Part shown: in pieces, positions 1 through 5,779 of the stretch
How the letters are laid out: every line of letters begins with the position of its first letter
Position numbering within the stretch: the stretch's first letter is position 1
Source: an uncultured bacterium
GTDB lineage: Bacteria; Planctomycetota; UBA1135; UBA2386
Direction: 5' to 3'
DNA: 5,865 nt
Assembly (NCBI GenBank): GCA_938003515.1
Contig: CALKYL010000317.1
Span: forward strand, 1-5,865
Position numbers and translations under genes: made by a program
Notes under the pieces: model-generated
Seen by the model: only the letters and a program-made list of their open reading frames with translations
The model's database searches: none
What the model was told of the DNA's origin: nothing

Positions 1-1577
1 AACGCGCGCTGCGCGGCGCCGAAGGCCGCGCGCGCCTGCGCGACCTGGCCGAGCTCGTGGTAGCAGAACGCCGCGCCGAAGTCGGCGAGCCCTTCGCGGA
101 AGCCCGGGTAGACGGGGCTGGTGTCGTCGACGCAGTGCGTCAGCTCGTGGTAGTAGAGCCCGCCGTCGACGCGCAGCTCCTTCTGCTCGGGGTCGGCGCG
201 GCCGACGTCGATGATCTTGCCGCCGCCGATGCCGCCGCCGAACTCCCACAGCTCCTTGAAGTAGACGGTGACGCGGTCGCCGTCGGGGTTCGGCACGCGG
301 CCGAACAGGTCGGTCAGGTAGAGGTAGGCGAGGTCGAAGCGCAGCAGGCTGTCGTCGACGACGCCGTCGACCAGGCGCTCGGGCCCGATCAGCACCAGCC
401 GGTGGCTCGCGCGGCGCGCCGTGCGCGCCCACGCGGGGTGGTTCCTCGCGGCGTCGGCCTCGGCGCGCTCCTCCGGCGGCACGTCGGCGAGCCAGGCGCG
501 TTCGATCGCCCGGCGCGCCTCGGCGGCCTCTTCGCGCAGCTCGGGCGTGAACTCGACGGTGCGCACCAGCTCGCGCGCGACGGCGCGCTTCGGCTTCTTC
601 TTCGCCAGCTCGACGCCGAACGCGAGCCGCTCGGCCTCGTCGGCGTGCTCGGCGGCGAGCCGGTCGACCTCGGTCTGCTGCTCCTTCGTCAAGCCGAACA
701 CCTGCTCGGCGATGCCGTCGCGGTCCTTCGTGACGCGCTGGGCGTCTTTGAGCGCGCCGAGCACGGCGCGGTCGGCGTCCTCCTGCAGCGCGCCGCCGAC
801 CTCGTCGAGCAGCACCAGCGCGCCGAACAGCCTCCCGCGGTCGAACAGCCTGCCCGCGACCTGGCGCAGGTAGCGCGCGCGCTCGGCACGGATGCGGCCG
901 GCGACGATCGCCTGCTCCTCGAAGCTCAGCTCCGCCGGCGGCATGCGGCCGACCTGCAACAGCGCCTTCTGCAGCCGCTCCTTCAGCCGGTAGTCGTCGA
1001 GCCGCCGGAACGCGAACTCGAGCTGGTCCCACGCCGCGCGCGGGTCCTTCTTCGCGAGCGCGAGCGCTTCGTCGACGGTCGCGTCGACGGCGGCTTCGTC
1101 CATCGGCCCGGACAGGTCCGGCAGCCGGAACGACGCGACCGGCGCCATGCCGTCGCGCGGCACCTGCCGGGTCAGCGGCGGCCGCACGCGGCGCTCGTCG
1201 GCCGGATCGAGGAAGCCGAGCAGCACGTCGACCTTGCCGCCGCCGGCCGGCGCCAGCGGGAAGAAGAGCGTCAGCTCGTAGCGCACCGGCTCGCCGGCCC
1301 GCCACTCTCGGGTCGGCACAGGCGGCGCGTGGTCGCGGCGCTGCAGCGCCTTGCCCTCGAGCCGCAGCTCGGCGCGCACCGCGTACGGTTCGTCGAGCGG
1401 CGCTTCGGTCGTGAACGCGAGCCGCAGCGTCGCGCGACCGGTGGCCGCGAGCGCCGACGTGTCGACGTCGGCTTCGACCTGCACCGGCAGCGACGTCTGT
1501 CCGGCGAGCGGGGCGGCGACGAGGGCCGGGACGAGGGCCGCGACGAGCAGGCGGACGGGGTGGAGGCGAAGGAGCAT
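1..1577 (-). CDS. secreted gluzincin-type zinc metallopeptidase (peptidase MA-like), C-terminus cut by window edge
   Basis: Seen: an uninterrupted minus-strand frame of 525 codons from ATG at 1577-1575, running off the window at position 1. The N-terminus is a signal peptide (MLLRLHPVRLLVAALVPALV, then AAPLAG before Q27), so the product is exported. Residues about 27-150 look beta-rich, and about 175-400 are charged and helical. Near residues 477-481 is HELTH, an HExxH zinc site (H477, E478, H481). E495 follows in R-E-G-L-A-D-F, matching the third ligand of gluzincins, where the motif is typically W/F-x-x-E-G-L-A. Known: this arrangement marks the peptidase MA clan, in which E478 would be the catalytic base. 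Inferred: an extracytoplasmic protease of unknown substrate. It starts 65 bases after the stop of the upstream minus-strand gene, so the two may be co-transcribed. No Shine-Dalgarno sequence precedes the ATG. The sequence beyond residue 525 is not visible, so total length and any C-terminal domain are unknown. Confidence 0.85.
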   Translation of the reverse strand, partial: MLLRLHPVRLLVAALVPALVAAPLAGQTSLPVQVEADVDTSALAATGRATLRLAFTTEAPLDEPYAVRAELRLEGKALQRRDHAPPVPTREWRAGEPVRYELTLFFPLAPAGGGKVDVLLGFLDPADERRVRPPLTRQVPRDGMAPVASFRLPDLSGPMDEAAVDATVDEALALAKKDPRAAWDQLEFAFRRLDDYRLKERLQKALLQVGRMPPAELSFEEQAIVAGRIRAERARYLRQVAGRLFDRGRLFGALVLLDEVGGALQEDADRAVLGALKDAQRVTKDRDGIAEQVFGLTKEQQTEVDRLAAEHADEAERLAFGVELAKKKPKRAVARELVRTVEFTPELREEAAEARRAIERAWLADVPPEERAEADAARNHPAWARTARRASHRLVLIGPERLVDGVVDDSLLRFDLAYLYLTDLFGRVPNPDGDRVTVYFKELWEFGGGIGGGKIIDVGRADPEQKELRVDGGLYYHELTHCVDDTSPVYPGFREGLADFGAAFCYHELGQVAQARAAFGAAQRA

Positions 1578-1593
1578 GGCCGCGGGGCGACGC

Positions 1594-1599
1594 AGCTTA
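1594..1599 (-). promoter_or_regulatory. possible -10 box before the gluzincin gene
   Basis: The minus strand reads TAAGCT, 16 bases before the ATG at 1577, in the 65-base gap after the upstream gene. It could give a transcript with a leader of about 9 bases and no ribosome binding site, or the gene may simply be read from the upstream promoter. Confidence 0.25.
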
Positions 1600-1642
1600 C
1601 CCCGGGCTCGCCCGCGGCGGCGACCGCCCGGTCCGCGCTGCG

Positions 1643-2899
1643 TCAGAGCGACGCGATCCAGGCGTACATCGCCTTCTGCACGTCCTCGATGCGCACGCCG
1701 ATCGCCTTGTCGAACGTCGAGCTGCTGAGGCCCGCGCCCTGGGCGATCGTCAGCGACAGGTAGCGGTGGAACCCGTCCCGCAGATCGGGCTTCCGGGTCG
1801 GGTCGAGCAGGAAGTGCGCCAGCGCCCAGCTCGAGTCCCAGCGCTCCTGCGTGCTGCTGTTCGCGTCGTAGAACTGCGGATACTTCGCCGCGAGCAGGCG
1901 CTTGAGGTTCGGCCGCTCGCGCTTCAGCCGTGCGACGGCGCCGCCGCGCAGCTGCGGCGCGCGCGGCTGGGCGCGGCCGGGGGCGCCGGTGAAGCACGTC
2001 TCCATCCACTGCGCGAGCCCGATGATCGCCCACGGGCAGTCGAGCAGGTCGGTCATCGGCGCGCCGTCGTTCTGCGCGTCGGCGAGCGTGGCGCCGATCG
2101 CCATCTGCGTACCCAGCATGAACAGCTCGCTCACCTCGTGGGTCGTCGGCGACACCATGCACGTCGTGCCGTGGTCGACGGCGACGCAGATCGCGTACGA
2201 GTAGGCGCGCTTGTGCGACGACGACAGACCCGGCATCTCGTCGCGCGAGCGCCAGATGCGCGCGCGCATCGGGATCAGCGCCTCGCGCAGCTGCAGCGGC
2301 TCGCCGAACGTGTCCATCCAGTGCAGGTAGAGGCGCTCGAGGTCGAGCAGCGCGTAGACCGCGGCCTTCGGCTCGGCGTCGGTCTCGACCGTGTAGTGCT
2401 CGCCCGTCAGCGTCAGCGGGTGGCCCATGTCGGCGTGGTGCTCGAGCCATCGCTCGCGGTCGACCGACCTGTCGCCGAGCGGCCAGCGCCAGCCGCGCTT
2501 GGTCTTCGCGTGGCCGAGCAGCTCGTGCGCCGGTTCGTGCGCGTCGTCGTCGATCACGATCTCGAGCGCGAGCGCCCGCGCCATGCCCGGCAGCCCCTGG
2601 GCCTCGGCCCACTCGGCGAGCATCCAGCGGTACTTCGCGTTGGCGCCGCCGGCCTCGAGCCGGCGGTAGAACTCGCGCAGCCGGTCGTTGACGGTCTCGA
2701 CCGAGGCGACGTCCGCGCGGGGCACGCGCACCCGCTGGTTGCCCTGCAGCAAGAGCAGCGCGTCGGGCGCGTAGTAGCGGCTGACGCGGCCCCGGACCTC
2801 GTCGCCGTTTCGGGTGCGCACGACGTCCCGGGCGTCGTAGGTCTGCGCTGACACGAGCGCGCCGAGCAGCGTGGCGACGACGGGCGAGAGGGGGCGCAT
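1643..2899 (-). CDS. secreted peptidase-MA/DUF1570-like protein with degraded metal site (probable pseudopeptidase)
   Basis: Complete 418-residue frame, ATG 2899-2897, stop TGA 1645-1643. Signal peptide about residues 1-18 (LLGALVSA before Q19). Residues 22-70 resemble the small barrel common at the start of planctomycete secreted proteins (D-V-V-R-T-R-N-G-D-E-V-x-G, then V-P-R-A-D-V-A-S-V). Residues 90-140 form a TPR-like helical piece ending in HELLGHAKTKRGWRW. Residues 165-365 match the general plan of the DUF1570/peptidase-MA fold: T-H-E-V-S-E-L-F at 253-260, P-W-A-I-I-G-L-A-Q-W at 289-298, and D-S-S-W-A-L-A-H-F-L-L at 355-365. The HExxH second histidine is Glu258 and the EGLA glutamate position is Ile, so only H254 and E255 remain of the expected site. 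I infer a non-catalytic relative, or a different metal-binding mode. It lies upstream of the intact peptidase gene and is divergent from the gene starting at 2984. Family assignment is from memory of motifs, not a search. Confidence 0.82.
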   Translation of the reverse strand: MRPLSPVVATLLGALVSAQTYDARDVVRTRNGDEVRGRVSRYYAPDALLLLQGNQRVRVPRADVASVETVNDRLREFYRRLEAGGANAKYRWMLAEWAEAQGLPGMARALALEIVIDDDAHEPAHELLGHAKTKRGWRWPLGDRSVDRERWLEHHADMGHPLTLTGEHYTVETDAEPKAAVYALLDLERLYLHWMDTFGEPLQLREALIPMRARIWRSRDEMPGLSSSHKRAYSYAICVAVDHGTTCMVSPTTHEVSELFMLGTQMAIGATLADAQNDGAPMTDLLDCPWAIIGLAQWMETCFTGAPGRAQPRAPQLRGGAVARLKRERPNLKRLLAAKYPQFYDANSSTQERWDSSWALAHFLLDPTRKPDLRDGFHRYLSLTIAQGAGLSSSTFDKAIGVRIEDVQKAMYAWIASL

Positions 2900-2905
2900 G
2901 CGCGT

Positions 2906-2911
2906 GTTCTA
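2906..2911 (-). promoter_or_regulatory. putative -10 box, leaderless gene at 2899
   Basis: The minus strand reads TAGAAC, then ACGCGC, then ATG at 2899. The context GCTAGnnnnnGCGCATG is nearly the same as at doxX. The last hexamer base is C rather than the preferred T, so it is weaker. No Shine-Dalgarno sequence is present. Confidence 0.38.
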
Positions 2912-2972
2912 GCCCGGCGGTGGGCCCTGGTCACCGGGCGGCCGTCGGAGTTACCGGTCCCGGCAGCGGGGA

Positions 2973-2978
2973 TACCGT
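2973..2978 (+). promoter_or_regulatory. putative -10 box, leaderless gene at 2984
   Basis: TACCGT is followed by CTCGC and then ATG at 2984. The TAnnnT pattern and 5-base spacing match the arrangement at doxX. A weak TTACCG lies 16 bases upstream (2951-2956) as a possible -35 box. Confidence 0.4.
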
Positions 2979-2983
2979 CTCGC

Positions 2984-3937
2984 ATGCACCCGCCTCTCGA
3001 CGTCGTTCCGTTCGCGGCCGCCCTGGTGCTCGGCCTGCCGCTCGCTGCGCAGCCGGTCGGGGTCGAGCTGTCTGCCTTCACGCCGCTTACGGCGCAGGTC
3101 TCGGTCGGAGGCGGGCCCGCCGTCGTCACGGTGCCGCCGGGGCCGCTGCCGTCTTCCGGTGGGATCGGGGCTTCGCTGCCGAACGCGCCCGGCGAGGTGG
3201 GTGTCGTATACCAGGCTCTCGCGACGAGCACGTTCGCGGTCGTGAACCTGACGCACTCGATCGGCAATCCGGCGCAGCTGCCGTTCTTCACCGGCGAGGC
3301 CGGCCCGCACGCGTTCCTGGTCCGGTTCACGTCGCCGACCCCGCGCGCCGCGACGCTCGACGTCCGGCGCTTCGTGGAGTTGTCGCCCGGGGCCCCGATG
3401 CCGACGGTCGCGCTCGACTACGGCAACGACGGCACGATCGACGTGCCGAACGTCTCGCCGCTGCAAGGCGCGAGCACGCCGGTCGCGCTCGGGCCGCAGC
3501 CGTTCGACGTGCGCGTGATCGTCACGGCGACGCTCGGCGGCCAGCTCGGCAGCTTCGACTACACGTCCGTGCGTCTCCTGCCCGACAACGACCTGACGAT
3601 CGTCACGCCGGTCGCCGCGTGCGCGAGCGTGCAGCCGCCGCCGGCACCGCTCGTGCAGCCGTCGTTCGACGACACCGGCGTGGTGTTGACGCAGCAGTTC
3701 CCGTTCCCATCGGTGATCGTCGTCGGCTTCGCCGCGCAGCCGGTCCTGCTCGGCGCCAACGCCGCCGTGCCGTGCATCCTGCTGCCGTCCCCGGACGTGC
3801 TGCTGATCCCGCCGAACGGCCAGTTCGCGCTGCCGCTGCCGGCGAGCGTGCGACCGGTGACGTTCCACGTGCAGTGCGCAGGCCTGTTCCCGCAGGGCCT
3901 GCTGGTCAGCGACGGCGTCAGCGTCACCGCCAGCTGA
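2984..3937 (+). CDS. secreted beta-rich protein of unknown function
   Basis: Complete 317-residue frame, ATG 2984-2986, stop TGA 3935-3937. A signal peptide covers about residues 1-22 (VVPFAAALVLGLPLAA before Q23). I do not recognise a named family. The mature part is rich in V, P, A, G and L with few charges, as in extracellular beta-sandwich proteins. At 145-153, D-Y-G-N-D-G-T-I-D resembles a calcium-loop (DxxxDGxxD) pattern with Gly where the third ligand usually sits. The last 85 residues (A-Q-P-V-L-L-G, then C264, I-P-P-N-G-Q-F, F-H-V-Q-C298, L-V-S-D-G-V-S-V) resemble a C-terminal beta module that I associate with secreted planctomycete proteins; this is recollection, not a search. It has three cysteines (213, 264, 298). 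The start is supported by the signal peptide and by a TACCGT box 5 bases upstream of the ATG, suggesting a leaderless message. It is divergent from the gene at 2899, and its last 14 bases overlap the end of the convergent gene at 3924. Confidence 0.78.
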   Translation: MHPPLDVVPFAAALVLGLPLAAQPVGVELSAFTPLTAQVSVGGGPAVVTVPPGPLPSSGGIGASLPNAPGEVGVVYQALATSTFAVVNLTHSIGNPAQLPFFTGEAGPHAFLVRFTSPTPRAATLDVRRFVELSPGAPMPTVALDYGNDGTIDVPNVSPLQGASTPVALGPQPFDVRVIVTATLGGQLGSFDYTSVRLLPDNDLTIVTPVAACASVQPPPAPLVQPSFDDTGVVLTQQFPFPSVIVVGFAAQPVLLGANAAVPCILLPSPDVLLIPPNGQFALPLPASVRPVTFHVQCAGLFPQGLLVSDGVSVTAS

Positions 3938-5228
3938 CGCGCTCCGCGCGGTGCGGCGCGGGCAGGTCGGCGGGGGCCACGGCGAACATGCCGACCCGAT
4001 CGCTGTGGAACAGCCGGTCGCCGCAGCCGTCGAGCCAGCGCCGCCACGCCGCGGCGTCGGCGAACGACTCGCCGGTGTAGCGCTCGAGCACGCGGCGGGC
4101 CGCGTCGCCGTGGTCCTGGTCGTCGAGCAGTTCGACGCAGCGCCGGAGGCCGGCGACCTCGCGGTTGTCGATCCCGAGCGCCTCGCAGTCGGCGTCGACC
4201 TGCCAGCGGCCGTCGACGTGGCGCACATGGCCGAGCTCGGCGTCGCACAGCGCGGCCAGCGCGTCGGGGTCGTCTCCGGCGGCGGCGAGCCACGCCTCGG
4301 GCAGCTGCTTCTTCGCGTAGGCGCTGGGCGCGCCGTTGGCCACGTACACCCGCAGCCACTCGCGCGACCGGCCCTCGCCGACGGCGAGCGGCGGGTGGCC
4401 GTCGAAGCGCTGCATGTAGACGAGCGTGTTGAGGAACACCGCGCGCGCCTCCTCGGTCATCTCGGGCGGCGACGCGGCGAAGCCCCAGTGGAAGAAGGTG
4501 CCCTGCCGCGCGAGCGCGGCGGCGCGGTGGTTCTTGCTGTTGCGGCCGCTCGCGATCCACTCGGCGTCCGGGCTGTCCTCGAAGCCGTGGCCGTCGGCGA
4601 CGACGCCGATGTACTGCGAGCATTCGCCGCGGTGCACGCGCCACGCCGGCATCGTCGGGCCGAGGTCGCGGCCGTCCGGATGCCGCCGGTAGTGGGCCGG
4701 CGTCTCCATCGCGTGCAGGGTCGGCGTGACGGGGATCGGCCCCTGGAAGATCGGATGCGAGGCGTCCACACCGTGGGCCTCTTCGTACAGACACATTCAA
4801 AGCCAGTCGGGCTTGAGCTGCAGGCGGTCGGTGACGAGCGCCATGCCGCCGACGACGACCGTCGGCGTCGCGAACGAGGCCGTCAGCTGCTTCGGCTGCG
4901 GCACCGCGATGCGCGTCGGCCGTCCGTTCTCGTCGCGCACGATCGGATCGGGGCAGTCGAGCACGACGACGTCGGCGCCGGCCGCGTCGGCTTCGGCGAA
5001 GCTCTCGGCGTCGACGACCCGGAACCCTGCGGTCCGTGGCGCGAGGAAGTCGCGCCAGGCGGTGGTGCGCGGGTGCTCCGGCGCGCCGACGTAGAGCACG
5101 TCGAGGTCGAGCTTCGCGTGCCGATCGGCGGTCTCCTGGTCCGTGGCTCTACGGTCCGTCGCGTCCGAACCCGCGTCCTGGGCGACGAGCAGCGACGAGA
5201 CGATCAGCGGAGCAGCGATGCGCAGCAC
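3924..5228 (-). CDS. predicted selenoprotein: secreted ThuA/class I glutamine amidotransferase-like protein with in-frame TGA (Sec144)
   Basis: Start GTG 5228-5226 behind AGGAGG, final stop TGA 3926-3924, 434 residues if the in-frame TGA at 4799-4797 is read as selenocysteine. Signal peptide residues 1-16 (IAAPLIVSSLLVA before Q17). Residues 40-275 look like a ThuA-type flavodoxin-like domain: L-D-V-L-Y-V-G-A-P-E-H at 42-52, A-D-V-V-V-L-D-C at 85-92, P-T-V-V-V-G-G-M-A at 122-130, then U144-M-C146-L-Y-E-E-A-H-G, S-H-P-I-F-Q-G-P at 157-164, S-P-D-A-E-W-I at 219-225 and H-W-G-F-A-A-S-P at 247-254. Residues 310-420 form a second helical module (D-A-D-C-E-A-L-G-I-D-N, then W-R-R-W-L-D, L-F-H-S-D). 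The TGA falls in the middle of the first domain, so two separate functional proteins are unlikely. If UGA terminates, the products are a 143-residue N-terminal fragment and a 290-residue ORF starting at the adjacent ATG. A nonsense mutation or sequencing error is the main alternative. Function and substrate are unknown. Confidence 0.75.
4759..4781 (-). promoter_or_regulatory. candidate bacterial SECIS hairpin
   Basis: On the minus strand, GAGGC (4781-4777) pairs with GCCTC (4763-4759), and CCAC (4776-4773) pairs with GTGG (4769-4766). This leaves a 2-base bulge AC (4765-4764) and an apical loop GGT (4772-4770). There are nine Watson-Crick pairs. The loop begins 24 bases after the TGA. Known bacterial SECIS elements have a small apical loop with G in its first two positions, about 16-37 bases after UGA, and the E. 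coli fdhF loop begins GGU. The hairpin lies inside the coding sequence, as is normal in bacteria. In DNA this GC-rich, hairpins are common by chance, but the combined loop identity, distance and position after an in-frame TGA are specific. Confidence 0.68.
4797..4799 (-). other. in-frame TGA, candidate selenocysteine codon (Sec144)
   Basis: This TGA interrupts the frame that runs from 5228 to 3924. The codon before is CTT (Leu143), and after it come ATG TGT CTG (Met-Cys-Leu) in the same frame. No other stop occurs until 3926. No Shine-Dalgarno-like sequence lies in front of the following ATG. Together with the hairpin just downstream, this fits UGA recoding by SelB and tRNA-Sec, giving a U-x-C motif. 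The selA, selB, selC and selD genes needed for this are not in the window. Confidence 0.7.
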
Positions 5229-5232
5229 GGTT

Positions 5233-5238
5233 CCTCCT
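5233..5238 (-). promoter_or_regulatory. Shine-Dalgarno sequence of the selenoprotein gene
   Basis: The minus strand reads AGGAGG followed by AACC and then GTG at 5228. This strong, slightly close-spaced ribosome binding site decides the GTG start, and the signal peptide begins immediately after it. It is the only clear Shine-Dalgarno sequence before a visible gene start in the window. Confidence 0.75.
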
Positions 5239-5257
5239 CGGTTCGGATCCTCGGCGG

Positions 5258-5263
5258 AGCATA
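5258..5263 (-). promoter_or_regulatory. putative -10 box of the selenoprotein gene
   Basis: The minus strand reads TATGCT, an A/T-rich island in an otherwise GC-rich gap, ending 29 bases before the GTG start. It matches the TAnnnT pattern, and a transcript starting about 7 bases downstream would have a leader of roughly 20 bases that includes the AGGAGG. No convincing -35 box is seen. Confidence 0.4.
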
Positions 5264-5273
5264 GCGTCTGCCG

Positions 5274-5347
5274 CGCGGTCGCGGGTCCGATCCGCGGTCG
5301 CTCCGCGGTCCTGCGGGCGCAGCGCGAGCAGGATCGTGAGCGCGGTC
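5274..5347 (+). repeat. four copies of CGCGGTC in the divergent intergenic region
   Basis: CGCGGTC occurs at 5274-5280, 5293-5299, 5304-5310 and 5341-5347, all in the same orientation. The middle two lie inside a TCCGCGGTC repeat with an 11-base period, about one helical turn. An inverted repeat TCCTGC (5309-5314) / GCAGGA (5328-5333) overlaps the third copy. These sit between the start of the selenoprotein gene and doxX and could be operator sites, although short GC motifs recur easily in this base composition. The rest of the 146-base gap holds the promoter elements listed separately. Confidence 0.3.
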
Positions 5348-5362
5348 GCCCGGCGGCCGTGC

Positions 5363-5368
5363 TAGCTT
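5363..5368 (+). promoter_or_regulatory. putative -10 box, leaderless doxX
   Basis: TAGCTT is followed by GCGCGC and then ATG at 5375. A -10 hexamer ending 6 bases before the start codon would place transcription start at or next to the A of ATG, the signature of a leaderless mRNA. There is no Shine-Dalgarno sequence in the gap. Confidence 0.5.
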
Positions 5369-5374
5369 GCGCGC

Positions 5375-5773
5375 ATGCTCGACAAGCACCTCGCCCCCCG
5401 CGCCGGAATCGCCTACGTGCTGCTGCGCGTCGTCATCGGCCTCATGTTCGCGTTCCACGGCCTGCAGAAGGTCTTCGGCGTGCTGGGCAACCAGGTGGAA
5501 TTCCCGTCGCAGCTGTGGCTTGGCGGCGTCATCGAGCTTGCGTGCGGCGTGCTGGTGGCCGTCGGGCTGTTCACGCGCTGGGCCGCGTTCCTCGCCAGCG
5601 GCACGATGGCGGTCGCGTACGCGCAGTTCCACTGGCAGTTCCGCTTCGACGAGAACGCGATCCCGACGCTCAACAAGGGGGAGCTCGCGCTGACCTACGC
5701 GTTCCTGTTCCTGTTCATCGCCTGCCAGGGCGCGACGCTGCGCGGCGGCGGGGGCGGCGGCAAGAAGGCGTAG
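5375..5773 (+). CDS. DoxX family membrane protein
   Basis: Complete 132-residue frame, ATG 5375-5377, stop TAG 5771-5773. Four hydrophobic segments are visible at about residues 12-30, 48-66, 69-85 and 104-119, the usual DoxX topology and length. Typical family features are L-L-R-V-V-I-G-L-M-F-A-F-H28-G29-L-Q-K32 in helix 1, G-G-V-I-E54-L-A-C-G-V-L in helix 2, T-R68-W-A-A-F between helices 2 and 3, and N100-K-G-E103-L-A-L-T-Y opening helix 4. The tail is a Gly-rich, Lys-ending stretch. Known: DoxX proteins are small inner-membrane proteins, some linked to thiosulfate:quinone oxidation or oxidative-stress complexes, but most have no assigned function, so no symbol is given. The gene is divergent from the selenoprotein gene, 146 bases apart. 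TAGCTT ends 6 bases before the ATG and there is no Shine-Dalgarno sequence. Confidence 0.9.
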   Translation: MLDKHLAPRAGIAYVLLRVVIGLMFAFHGLQKVFGVLGNQVEFPSQLWLGGVIELACGVLVAVGLFTRWAAFLASGTMAVAYAQFHWQFRFDENAIPTLNKGELALTYAFLFLFIACQGATLRGGGGGGKKA

Positions 5774-5779
5774 CGCGGC

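Noticed and set aside
1578..1642. Possible terminator hairpin (CGGG-CGAG-CCCG) between the first two minus-strand genes.
   Set aside because: Only 4 base pairs and no T-run follows, so it is not a credible intrinsic terminator.
57..1763. A long plus-strand open frame opposite the gluzincin gene, codon-aligned with it.
   Set aside because: It is an antisense shadow caused by high GC3. The minus frame has a signal peptide and HExxH motif, while the plus product is Arg/Ala/Val-rich without domain features.
2525..2539. A second HExxH-like string, H-E-P-A-H at residues 121-125 of the gene at 2899.
   Set aside because: Proline inside HExxH would break the helix, and the surrounding L-L-G-H plus W-R-W pattern belongs to a TPR-like module common in planctomycete secreted proteins. 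It is not a zinc site.
1766..2851. Plus-strand open frame opposite the DUF1570-like gene.
   Set aside because: Composition is typical of an antisense shadow (Arg, Ala, Val, Leu repeats), with no recognisable motif, while the minus strand has a coherent secreted protein.
2912..2939. Inverted repeat GCCCGG/CCGGGC in the divergent gap between the genes at 2899 and 2984.
   Set aside because: Six-base GC arms with an imperfect interior are expected by chance in this composition. It could be an operator, but nothing else supports it.
2951..4228. Minus-strand open frame opposite the secreted protein at 2984.
   Set aside because: Highly Arg-rich product without signal peptide or motifs. The plus frame has a signal peptide and plausible beta-rich sequence.
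3924..4796. A separate 290-codon gene starting with the ATG directly after the TGA.
   Set aside because: It has no ribosome binding site and no signal peptide, starts in mid-domain, and is in the same frame as the preceding gene. Read-through explains it better, although reinitiation cannot be excluded without homologs.
3951..5264. Plus-strand 437-codon open frame opposite the selenoprotein gene.
   Set aside because: It is antisense to a frame with clear domain motifs and is a low-complexity R/A/V/G-rich product. Its uninterrupted length only reflects GC content.
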